Shown here piece by piece: positions 1 through 9,893 of a stretch of DNA of 64,000 nt; the stretch's first letter is position 1, and every line of letters starts with the position of its first letter. The translations under genes were made by a program, and so were the position numbers. The notes beneath the pieces are model-generated. The model searched no databases. It worked only from the letters and a program-made list of their open reading frames with translations, and was not told the DNA's origin. This DNA comes from Microglena sp. YARC (taxonomy: Eukaryota; Chlorophyta; Chlorophyceae; Chlamydomonadales; Chlamydomonadaceae), in contig CM039463.1 in the NCBI GenBank assembly GCA_022414725.1, forward strand, positions 54,791,774 through 54,855,773, in the 5' to 3' direction.

Positions 1-1010
1 GAAACAGAAGACAACAACCAGAGAGGCAAGGAAGAAGCCAAAACAGGAAGCCCAAGAGAAGGGGCTAGGACTACTAAGAAAAAAGACCTATGAAGGGGGG
101 GGCCAATAACATTGCAACCTCTAACAGTCACCGGATCAGAAGACTGAAAGAGGAGATGCAAACTAAGGAGGACTAAAAGGAAAACTATGCGAGAACTAAG
201 AGAAAAAAGGGGGGAGGGGGGGGGAAGGGGGGGACTAAGGAGGCAACTGAGGAGGAAACTAAGGAGGCAAACTAAGGGTTGGAAACTGAAACTAGGGGAA
301 GCAAACTAAGGGAGAAACTGCAAAAACAAGCCAAAAGCAGTGAGGCAACCAGAAAAAGAAGAAAGACAACTGGAAGCAAAGCGAAAACCTAAAAGACTGG
401 TCTGGCAGGGTAAACAACAGGAATGAAGACAGAGACAGTATCAAGATCTAGATCTTGATCTGGATCTTAGCGCAGATCTGGAACCTTGATCTTGGTCCAG
501 ATCTAGCCCCAGATCTGGAATGTTGGCGAGTGAAAAAAAAAAAAAAAAAAAAAAAGAGTGCTGTGTCCAAATCTGGAACCTGATCCTGATCAGGAGCAGG
601 GTCTTGATCTTGGGCTTGGGCTGGAACTAGGTCGGCGTCAAGATCGGGGCCTAGAGCTGAGGCTTGGGCTGGACTAGGTCAGGGTCTAGATCAAGGGTCT
701 AGAGCTCGGAATGGGCTGGGTCTGGTCAGGGTCTAGAGCAAGGTCCTCCGGGTAATCCGGGTAATTGCTGGATCTGGGTTCAGGTCTAGATCAGGGTTAG
801 AATTAGGCTTGGGCTGGGTCTGGGATTGGGCCTGGGATTGTAGGGAGCGCTGGGGCCATGGGGATTGTCATTTCCATGGTGCGGGTATCAGGCTCCTGGT
901 CACCGGGAGTTTACCCCAATCATGGTGCAAAAAGATCGGGGGGGTGGCCCCATAAAGCTTAGCAAAGGAAGCCACTGTGAGAGAGCAATCTAGGCCACGC
1001 CACCAATCTT
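1..1010 (-). mobile_element. LINE-A 3' fragment, antisense
   Basis: This is the 3' part of a LINE-A copy read on the minus strand. About 868-1010 encodes the end of ORF2 (CQDWWRGLDCSL), matching 8132-8290 of the sense copy. The Asp-Pro-rich tail lies at about 440-840 and the 3' UTR at 1-440. The terminal hairpin and poly(A) lie beyond the left edge. A run of A at 534-555 interrupts the acidic-tail repeats. At about 1011 it meets a sense-oriented LINE-A copy head to head. The reading frame has several stops, so it is a dead copy. Confidence 0.85.
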
Positions 1011-1016
1011 GACACT

Positions 1017-1737
1017 GAGCCAGGAACTTCACCCGCACCCCCTTCTTCAGATGAAGCACAAGTTTCATACTCCACTTCAGATCCACAGGCAGCTCATCCA
1101 CATCACCCAGGTGCAGAATTAGATCTAGTCGCAGCTACAGCACCAGAAGCAGCACACTCTCAAGCAACTTCTTCAGCATCAGCTCTTTCTCACGCTTCTG
1201 TACCAGCATCTGCCCATCAAGAGCAACAACCACCATTAGATTCACAACTAACAATAGTTGCACCTTCCACTCCAAGATCTGTTTCGGCTTCAGCATTACC
1301 AACATCAGCAGCCTCAGCCTCAGCCTCAGCCTCAGCCTCAGCCCTCAGCCTCAGCCTCAGCCACAGCCACAGCCTCAGCCACAGCCTTAGCCTCAGCGTC
1401 AGCATCAGCATCAGCATCAGTATCAGCTCTAGCATCAGCTCCAGCTCTCTCAGCCTCGGCATCAGGACCCTCAGCCTTAGCCTCAGTCTCAGCCTCAGAG
1501 TCAGCATCAACATTAGCATCTGTATTAGTTCTAGCATCAGCTCCAGCCCCTCATCCTCAGCATCAGCATCAGACCAAGCACAACACTAGCATTAGCATCA
1601 GCAATCATCCACAGTGCTATCACCATCAGCACCCTCAGCAACTCAGCACCAGCATCAGGATCAGCATCAGCATCAGCTCAACCTCCCTCAGCAGCATCAA
1701 CCTCAGCTCCAGGAACAGCATCAGCATCAGTAGCTAA
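1017..1737 (+). pseudogene. LINE-A ORF1 N-terminal Ser/Ala-rich region
   Basis: An open frame starting at a GAG codon at 1017 reads a polar, then Ser/Ala-rich protein (TPSSDEAQVSYSTSDPQA, later SASASASA). It passes into a CAGCCT hexamer stretch near 1310-1345 where the frame shifts by loss of a base. No start codon is visible, so the 5' end is truncated or lies at the head-to-head junction. The related but hugely expanded hexamer array at 21485-22135 continues into the same kind of Ser/Ala-rich sequence, which ties that array to this family. No function can be assigned to the Ser/Ala region itself. Confidence 0.5.
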
Positions 1738-1972
1738 AGGCTCAAAAAACAAAAAACAAAAAAATTGACTCCATTACAAAACCAAGCTGCACTAGCACAG
1801 GCACCTGCAGTAGGAGCCTTGGTTTCAGCCACCAACGACAGCAACATCGGTCTCGGCTTTTAGCACCCGCTGCATTGGCTACAGTATCATCAGCATCACT
1901 TGCTTTAACACCTGCACTGGCTTTACACAGCTTTGCCACCGGTAGAGGAATCGGATCTTCCTACAGCAGCAG

Positions 1973-3290
1973 ATGTTTTTCACACCACCAGTAGCAGAAC
2001 TCAGTTTTGACACCCACAGCAACAGCTTTTTGGTACCCACACAATCTCCTATAGCATCCTCCCCCCCCTCTCGCTCCCCCTCTAACTCTGCACTAGCAGA
2101 GTCTCCATCTTCCCCTGTCCAAGATTCCTTCCTCTCCATCGCTCCCCCCCCTTATCCTCATCCCCCTCTCCAGCCCCCTTTAACTCATCTCATCCAGACT
2201 CTCCCTCTACCCCCGGCTCAAGTCCTCCTATCTCCGCCGCCCCTTCCCCTCGCAGACCCATCGCTCCCAACCCCCGACCCATCTCTGATGCAGCAGCTGC
2301 TGCTGGTGCTGCCGCCATCTCAAGGGCAAACCAGACTCCTCCTGCCCATCCCTGTCCCCTTCCTTTTCACCTCCCTCCCTCTCCTGTCCCTCCCTCTTCC
2401 TCCAGCCCACTGGCCACGCCGACGTCCCTCCCACACCCCTTCCTTACCTCTCTCCGCCATCACCCACCACCCTCCAGCCACCAGCGATCTGGACTCTCTA
2501 TCAAACCCAGCATGATCCGCTTTGCTGCCCCATTTGTCTCAACCCTTTGGGACCGAGCCCCCCTTATTGGACACCTTGTGTGCACTCCTTCCACTTCACA
2601 TGCATCACGACTTGGTTCACTATAGGACACTCCTCGTGTCCAGCTGCAGGGGCGACTGCAGCCCAGCCCCCCTTCGATTTGGCATCCAACCTATTATTGA
2701 TAGTGATAGCGATGACAACGAAGAGTTCTCCGAACCCTTTTATATCCCTCTCATCCCCTCCCCTTCTTCTCTTCCTCCCCCTCCATCCCCACGCAAGGAC
2801 TTGGCCCCCCTGCTCCTCCTTACTCCTCCCTCTCCCTCATCTATCCCCTCGCTTTCTTCTTCCAGCCTGGGCATCCACTCGGCCCTTGGAGCTTACACCC
2901 CCCCAGATCCCACCTCCCCCGTCCCTGCTCCTTCTCCTCTTTCTCTTAACTCCTCCTGCCACCCCCCCTTCCACTTCACGTGCTGACAACGCACGTTGGT
3001 GGCGCTCAGCCCCTCCCCTCTACAGGCAACCTCCCCCGCTCAAGCTTCCCCCTCACCGTGCCACCCTCTCTCTTCAGGCCGTTCACCCCTTACAGGCCGT
3101 CCCTCTTCAACAGGCTGTCCACTCGCGAAAGAGAACTCGGACAGTCCCAGAAGACCAACAGCCTCGGTGGGCAGTCTCTCTTCCCAGCACCTCTCTCTCT
3201 GAAATGTCCCCTAGGTCAACCCGCAAATCTGCACGCTTAAATATCAGCGGCAACACAAGCCGGGATCACACCAGGGGAGAACACGAATGA
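1973..3290 (+). pseudogene. LINE-A ORF1 with RING-H2 finger, frameshifted
   Basis: The region is proline/serine-rich with a zinc-binding core at about 2523-2660. In the frame of position 2520 it reads CPICL, thirteen residues, then C-V-H-S-F-H-F-T-C, eleven residues and C-P. The last cysteine follows in the other frame as CRGDCSP, so one frameshift splits the final CPxC. The spacing C-x2-C-x13-C-x1-H-x2-H-x2-C-x11-C-x2-C fits RING-H2, known in E3 ubiquitin ligases. Just after it comes IQPIIDSDSDDNEEF, a hydrophobic patch before an acidic-serine run that resembles a SUMO-interacting motif (inference). The C-terminal part is basic (RKRTRT, RSTRKSARLN) and may bind nucleic acid. The frame ends at TGA 3288-3290, overlapping the ORF2 ATG. 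Confidence 0.65.
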
Positions 3291-3625
3291 ATGCACAGCA
3301 TGCCCCTCCTAGGAGTACCTTTGTCTGCACCAACGCGCAAGGACTTACACCCCTTAAACTCTTTGAGCACATTTCTTGGCTTCGAGAAACGCGAGTGGAT
3401 ATGGCAGTGCTCACTGAAGTAAGGTCAACCTCATCACCCGAGGACCTTCTTCAACACCTCCCAGGCGCGGGGGCAATCTGGCCAGGCGCAAGATTTTTCT
3501 TTTGCCCTGGTACAGGGCACACTGAAGGCATCATCCTGATATTAAGCCCTCACTGCCCCATCACAGATCCCGTCCTAAGACCTATCCTAGGTCCAACAGG
3601 CCGCATTCTAGGCATCGATGCTTTC

Positions 3626-3679
3626 ATCAGTTGCGCCTTTTCCTGGTTCCCCCCTTTGTAAAAAAAAAAAAAAAAAATT
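3626..3679 (+). mobile_element. Tail-only LINE-A insertion inside ORF2
   Basis: Only the last ~35 bases of the LINE-A 3' end (ATCAGTTGCGCC to CCCTTTGT) plus a run of A interrupt the endonuclease frame. The interruption falls between GRILGIDAF and SVVTILCVYAP, which would otherwise be contiguous endonuclease sequence. This is an extreme 5' truncation. No clear target-site duplication was seen. Confidence 0.75.
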
Positions 3680-5039
3680 TGGTGACTCCGTCGTCACCAT
3701 TTTGTGCGTCTATGCTCCGGCCCAAGCTGCTGACAGAGAAGACTTCTTTTTCAACTGCGTGCGTCCCAACCTTCCCACTGATGGACGCCTCCTTCTCGTT
3801 GTTGGTGATTTCAACTGCATTCTTGACCCCCTCGATGCGGTCTACCCTCCTCACAGACTCAATATTGACCCCATGAGTCGCATGCAGGGGGCACCTCCCC
3901 TTGCAGACATCATGAATACCTACAGCCTACAAGACATCTGGAGGGACACGCACCCGACTGCCAAAGACTTCACACATTGGAGCATTCCAGCCTCATCGGG
4001 CGGTAGGCTTGACCGCTGGCTGGCTTCAGACTCCCTCCTAGCCCTCTTCACAGCCACTTCCTCCATTCTCCCTACCTCTGGCTTTATCTCTGACCACCGC
4101 CCTTTGTCTATAACCCTCTCCTTCCTAGGCCACGCTCCACCCAAGGGCCAAGGGCTGCAAGGGTTCCCACTCCTCCTCCTCAACATTCCAGAAGCTTGTG
4201 ATGATCTCAAGAACATCATCGCTTCACAATCCCTCCTCCTAAACCTCTTACCCGATTCAGACATCGTCACAAAATGGGACAACATGAAGGAAGTTATTCG
4301 CACCAGCAGTTGGGCCATTTACAAGAAGCATCGCCGTGCCCGCCAGCGTGCCGCCCGCTTAGCAGAGGACTACGCACGGCAGGAATTCTCACAGGTGCAT
4401 TTCTCCCCCGATGCAATTTCTTTCCTGGCACGCCTCAACATAGCCAAGGCTAAGGCATTAGCAGCAACACTCGCTTGGCAGCAACTCCTTGCTCCAATGC
4501 TCAAAGCTCTACCTATCCTTGAGCACACTTTTGGGGATTCATCTTCCTTCTACTTCCACCACCTTTCCCGTTCCCCTCACCCCCCAGTCCACATCAAGCT
4601 TATCCAGCCTCCAGGGCCACCCCAGCATCACCCCCTTTCTGTGGCTGACCTCTCTTCAATGATAGGAGTCAACATAGGACTGGAGTATGCTCGGGACTTT
4701 TATAGTGCTGATTCCTCCTTTGGACTGTATCGTCCAAACCCTCACATCAACCAGGCTAACCAGGATCTTCTGCTCACATCCCTCCCTCGTCCCCTCCCCC
4801 CTAGTTATGCAGCCCTTGCAGAAGGTGTCAATGGCGATGGCCTAATCACATCAGAGGAGATGGACCTTGCCATCCGCTCTGCTTCTCGAGGCTCCAGCCC
4901 AGGTTATGACGGACTTCCCTTTAAAGTCTACAATGCGTTCCATGAAGAACTGTCCCCGATCCTTCAAAGAGTTTTCAACTCTGCCTTCCAAGATCAAATT
5001 AACTCGGCCCCCCTAGCACCCCTCCTTCAGGAAGTTGTT

Positions 5040-5209
5040 TGTCTTCTGTTCCCGTCCTCCTTTGTCCCTTACGTCGCCCAGGTGGTGTCCGTCCCTTAGC
5101 TGTCCCTTAGCCGTTCTTGTCTTTTTCTTTGGTCTTTTCTCCTTGGTCACAAAGGGCTAGGTTTTATCAGATGTTCTCCTTCCTGGTTCCTCCCTATGTA
5201 AAAAAAAAA
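5040..5209 (+). mobile_element. LINE 3'-UTR/tail insertion inside LINE-A RT
   Basis: A sense-oriented 3' UTR fragment ending in a LINE-B-like tail (TCAGATGTTCTCCTTCC... CCCTATGT) and A-run lies between PLLQEVV and the RT block ITLLNCDLR. The upstream UTR is LINE-A-like (CACAAAGGG) while the terminal part is LINE-B-like, so it looks chimeric or intermediate. Some RT sequence (the expected NYRP block) is missing at the junction. Confidence 0.7.
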
Positions 5210-8200
5210 TCTATCACCCTTCTCAATTGCGACCTTAGGCTGATCCTTTTGATCATGGCTCACCGGCTGCAACGCCCACTGGAATATCTCATCGACGTCA
5301 CTCAATCAGCTTTCCTCCGTGGCAGAGACATCAGTGACAACATCCGCTATCACCTAGGCTTGGCTGCGCGCTTGAAAGAGCTTGGCTTACCAGGCTGGTT
5401 GCTGCATTCTGACCTCACTAAAGCTTATGATTCTGTCAACAGGGATGGCTCCTAAAGACAATGTCAGCCATGGGATTTCAATAGTACAAGGCATCACGCG
5501 CTGGGTGCGATATCCTCATGAATGGCAGCTCTACGCGAGTGCGTCTCAACGGTTTCTTCACTACCTCCTTCCCCAACACTTCCGGCTTCCCTCAGGGTGG
5601 GGCCTTGAGCTGTAATCAATGGGTCATCATCTTTGAGCCCTTCATCACCTACAATAACCAATTGAGATCTTGTGGAACTCTGCAATCCTTCCGTCTTCCC
5701 TCAGGAGAATTGGCCCCTGCCACCCTCTCGTTTGCTGACGATGGCAAGCACTTTGTCCTCAACCCAGCCACAGATGGGCCTATCATCAAGGAGACATACG
5801 TCGTAGCCAGTTCGGCTGGCTTACCCGCCCAGTCTGTTCCCAAGACCCGTCTTCTGGTTCTTGAACTTCCCCCAGACATACCCCTCCCTGCAGATCTGGA
5901 CCCCGCCCTTGGCACCCATCACTTGACTGGTTACCACCTCCATCCCCCAGACACACCTCACAGATTGCTGGGCGTGCCGTTCGGTGCAGACACTGCCCTT
6001 TGCAAGGCTGCAGCCTACCAGCACATGCCCCATAGCATCTTCACGTGCAGCAGCTCCATGGCTTCTCACGCAATCTCAATGTTATTGGAAGGGCGCATGT
6101 TGCTATGCAATGCTTGGCTTCCAAGTTCATCTTCCAGGCTAACTTTGCATCACTACCAGCGCCTCTCCGCCAGCAGTTGCAATCTTCTCTCAATGCCTTT
6201 GTTGCAACCTCTAGCCTGCAGGAGGAGGAATCACGACGTCCAGGACACCTCTTCCCCCGCTTCGGGACAGCCGTCCTTCCTTTTCATCGAGGAGGGCTTG
6301 CTGTACCCCATCTTGCTTCCCACTCGGCTGCTATGCTGGCCAAGACCACATGGCTCCTCTTCAGTTACACAGGTCACCCCTGGCAGCAGCTCTACCGTCA
6401 CAAGATTTCTCGGGCTGTGCGCCTTCCTCCAGGTCAGGCAAGTGGATACCATGCCCTGGTTACCGCCCCGTCTTCTGTGGACATCGCCTCAATCACCACC
6501 AACTTGGCCCGGGAAAGTGCAGAGGCTTTTCTCCTGCTGAACATTCGTAGAATTATCGCTCCGCCCATGCAGTGCCTCCAATCCATCCTACTGGAAACCA
6601 CCTTCAAACAACACCCCTCCTTTTCCGTCCATGCCCATCACCTCAAACCAAGTGCTTTCCTCCCAAGCACTCTCGTGGCACCGTCTCAAGGACATCCGCT
6701 CAGCTCATCAACAACGAGCTCACCTCCCTCCCGCTGCTGTCCAAGACCTTGACTTCATCCTCTCCTCTCTGCCAGACCCCTGGCGGGATGCTGTCCTCCT
6801 TCCTGAACTTCCACCTCCCAAATGGAAGCTCTTTCCCGCTGTGGCCCCTGCTGGTCCCCTTGCAGAGGGGCCAGATCCCCTCACTGGAGAGGACCGTCTT
6901 TGGGAGGTCTGGCCCTCTGGCCGGTTACACCCTCTCACCCTTCCTGCCCTTCCCCCCCAAGGACACCCCCAAGCTGCCCTCATCACCCTACGCAAGAAAC
7001 CTCGAGAAGCATGGTTACGGGCAGACTTTGAGGAGCAGCTGATCCAGCAAGGCCTCCCCCCCCACCAGAGGCAAGAGCTCTTGGAACCATGGCTGGTTGG
7101 TCTTTGGGGAGGACCTCCAACTGGACCCAACAACATGGGGTCTCCACCTCCATGATGATACTGAGGTGAACCTTCTTGAACTCTCTGTGCGCCAAGCACG
7201 TCAGGCCCTTCTTCACCAACATATCATGCAACAAAGCCCCAGTTCCCACCATTTTGTGCCAGGTTATACCGAGGAACGTGCTGCTTGGCCCAGGCTGTGG
7301 AGCATTCTACCCCCCTCCACCTTGGACACTCACCCTAGCACTAACCCTGACCTGCGAGGCCTCCGCGGTCTTGAATCCCGATGGATTGCCTCAGCAACAG
7401 AGAGAGCGCTCGTTGTCACCCCTATTCCAGTCCCTCCCCTGAAGACCTCCCACAGAACGCTTGGGTGGACTTACAACGTGTCCGCCCCTCCCGTCCAGGC
7501 CCAGCGGAGAGAACTGTTCAAAGACAAGACGAACCTCAAGTCTCCCTCCCTCTACGTGCAGGCTTTTCGCAGGTGTGGGTACGCCTCGCTGACAAGACTC
7601 TCCACCGTCCTTATACCATCACTTGCCGGAGCTTGCTTCATGGCACCCTGGGCTGCAATGCGTTCCTTGCTCATGTACGAGGACGCTTCCAACGTGTCAA
7701 CTAAGACGACCCCCCCTCCATAGTCTGCTCCAGCTCTGACTGCTTGCAGCTGCACACTGCTGACACAATGTCTCACGCTTTCTTGGAATGCCCTGATTCT
7801 GCCCCAGTCATAGACTGGCTCCTTTCCACTTAGGAGACCCTCACCGGTGGGCAGCGCCTTCCTCGTTGCCCCTTCTTCCTCCTCGGTGACGACATCACCC
7901 TTGGCCCGGGACACCCCCTCCTCCCTCTACCCTAAGGTTGTGGTCCTTCCTGCGTATAACCACCTTGGGCGCAATATGGCAGGTCCGTTCGTCCCGGGCT
8001 GACAGACTGGACCATTCTGAGCCCCTTCACCACAAGGCTATTTGCCTTGCCCTTGGCCACCTTCACCAAGCCATCGCCAGGGTCTGGATGCGCACCCAGA
8101 CGGATCTTCGACACCTTGATAATGGCGCCTTCTGTCAAGATTGGTGGCGTGGCCTAGATTGCTCTCTCACAGTGGCTTCCTTTGCAAGCTTATGGGCCAC

Positions 8201-9192
8201 CCCCCGATCTTTTGCACCATGATTGGGGTCACTCCCGGTGACCAGGAGCCTGATACCCGCACCATGGAAATGACAATCCCCATGGCCCCAGCGCTCCCTA
8301 CAATCCCAGACCCAATCCCAGACCCAGCCCAAGCCCTAGTTCTAGACCCTGATCTAGACCCTGACCCAGATCAAGCCCAATACCCGGATCTAGACCTTGC
8401 TCTAGACCCTGACCCAGACTCAGCCCATTCCCGAGCTCTATACCCTGATCTAGACCCTGACCTAGGTCCAGCCCAAGCCCCAGCTCTAGGCCCCGATCTT
8501 GACCCTGACCTAGATCGAGCCCAAGCCCAAGATCAAGACCCTGCCCCAGATCAGGATCAGGTTCCAGATTTGGACACAGCACACGACAACGTTCCAGATC
8601 TGGGGCTAGATGTAGACCAATATCAAGGTCCAGATCTGCGCTAAGATCCAGATCAAGATCTAGATCTTGATACTGTCTCTGTCTTCATTCCTGTTGTACA
8701 TGCCCAGACCAGTCTTTTAGGTTTTCGCTTTGCTTCCGATTGTCTTTCTTCTTTTCTGGTTGCCTCCCTGCTTTTGGCTTGTTTTTGCAGTTTCTCCCTT
8801 AGTTTGCTTCCCCTAGATCAGTTTCCACCCTTAGTTGCCTCCTTAGTTTCCTCCTCAGTTGCCTCCTTGGTCCCCCCCCCCCCCCCCCCCCCTCCCCCTT
8901 TTTTCTCTTAGTTTCTCATAGTCCTCCTTAGTTTGCATCTCCTCTTTCAGTCTTCTGATCCGGTGACTGTTAGAGGTTGCAATGTTATGGCCCCCCCCTT
9001 CATTGGTCTTTTTTCTTAGTAGTCCTAGCCCCTTCTCTTGGGCTTCCTGTTTTTGGCTTCTTCCTTGCCTCTCTGGTTTGTTTGTCTTCTGTTCCCGTCC
9101 TCCTTTGTCCCTTACGTCGCCCCAGGTGGTGTCCGTCCCTTAGCTGTCCCTTAGCCGTTCTTGTCTTTTTCTTTGGTCTTTTCTCCTTGGTC

Positions 9193-9238
9193 ACAAAGGG
9201 CTAGGTTTTATCAGTTGCGCCTTTTCCTGGTTCCCCCC

Positions 9239-9243
<5 letters not shown>
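9193..9243 (+). other. LINE-A terminal 3' stem-loop
   Basis: ACAAAGGG (9193-9200) can pair with CCCTTTGT (9236-9243). Just inside, CTAGG can pair with CCTGG (one G-U pair), with a 3' bulge of TTCCC and a loop of about 20 bases. Poly(A) follows directly. The same element ends almost every LINE-A copy in the window. It is a candidate for recognition by the element's reverse transcriptase. Confidence 0.7.
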
Positions 9244-9275
<32 letters not shown>

Positions 9276-9419
9276 CTAGTCACGGAAATACGGCGACATC
9301 GATCCCTGATGCCCATTGTCAGCATCTGGTGTGTTACACCCGCTGTGTATGCCTTGCTGAATACTTTTGTGTGTCCTTAGAACGATCTCCTGATGTACAC
9401 TGACAGCTACCGCGTTCAG

Positions 9420-9600
9420 TGTCGTTCTTTCGTCCCCTAGTCTTTTCGTCTTGTGTCTTGGATCATTTGTCTTAGCGAACTTTTGGTCCATGTCCTCTAG
9501 TCTTTTTTTTTTTTTTTTCTGCCTTGGTCACATAGGGCTAGGTTTTATCAGATGTTCCCTTTCCTGGTTCCTCCCTATGTAAAAAAAAAAAAAAAAAAAA
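9420..9600 (+). mobile_element. LINE-B 3' end
   Basis: This sense fragment has the LINE-B 3' UTR (GGATCATTTGTCTTAG, TTTTGGTCCATGTCC), then a stem-loop at 9530-9580 and poly(A). The stem is ACATAGGG/CCCTATGT, differing from LINE-A at both partners of one pair. The sequence between 9273 and about 9419 is not recognised. Confidence 0.7.
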
Positions 9601-9777
9601 GTCACTGTACAGTCAAACCCTGTTCTCATCCAGGGTTTGTGTCCTTTTGATCCCCGTAGCGGTGTGCCCCTTATTTGGTTACCCGTCCTTTTCTATACCT
9701 TCTCTGATGTAAAGATCAAGAGTGCTCCGCTGTATATTGTCCCTCCACTCCTGAAGAGATTGAAGCTAATAGGTCAT

Positions 9778-9893
9778 GGGCCGTTCTTGTCTTTTTCTTT
9801 GGTCTTTTCTCCTTGGTCACAAAGGGCTAGGTTTTATAAGTTGCGCCTTTTCCTGGTGCCCCCCTTTGTAAAAAAAAAAAAATGGGTGTCCAT
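9778..9893 (+). mobile_element. LINE-A tail insertion
   Basis: About 105 bases of the LINE-A 3' UTR, the terminal stem-loop and a short A-run. It is inserted in otherwise unrecognised sequence (9601-9777 on the left, 9894-11628 on the right). Confidence 0.75.

Larger units (their letters stand above)
3287..8644 (+). pseudogene. LINE-A ORF2: AP endonuclease, reverse transcriptase, zinc knuckle
   Basis: ORF2 starts at ATG 3287 within the ORF1 stop (ATGA). The endonuclease covers about 3310-4120: VLTEV, VVGDFN near 3804, GRLDRWL near 4003 and SDHRP near 4092. Reverse transcriptase blocks follow: SSPGYDGLPFK near 4896, SDLTKAYDSVN near 5408, SGFPQGGALS near 5581 and the catalytic FADD at about 5731-5742. 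A C-x4-C...H...C knuckle near 7728-7800 (ending AFLECP) resembles zf-RVT. The C-terminus is an Asp/Pro-rich repeat ending at TAA 8642-8644. Endonuclease nicking and target-primed reverse transcription are the expected roles. Stops, indels and two inserted LINE tails break the frame, so no enzyme can be made from this copy. Confidence 0.85.
1011..9272 (+). mobile_element. LINE-A non-LTR retrotransposon, near full length
   Basis: This is the longest LINE-A copy. In order it has a Ser/Ala-rich 5' region, a proline-rich ORF1 with a RING-H2 finger, ORF2 (AP endonuclease, reverse transcriptase, zinc knuckle, acidic tail), a 3' UTR with a poly(C) tract near 8873-8892, a terminal stem-loop at 9193-9243 and poly(A) at 9244-9272. 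The gene order and zf-RVT-like knuckle fit an L1-clade LINE. Frameshifts, stops and two inserted LINE tails (3626-3679, about 5040-5209) make it non-autonomous. No target-site duplication was recognised, and the true 5' end is uncertain because it abuts an antisense copy. Confidence 0.85.
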
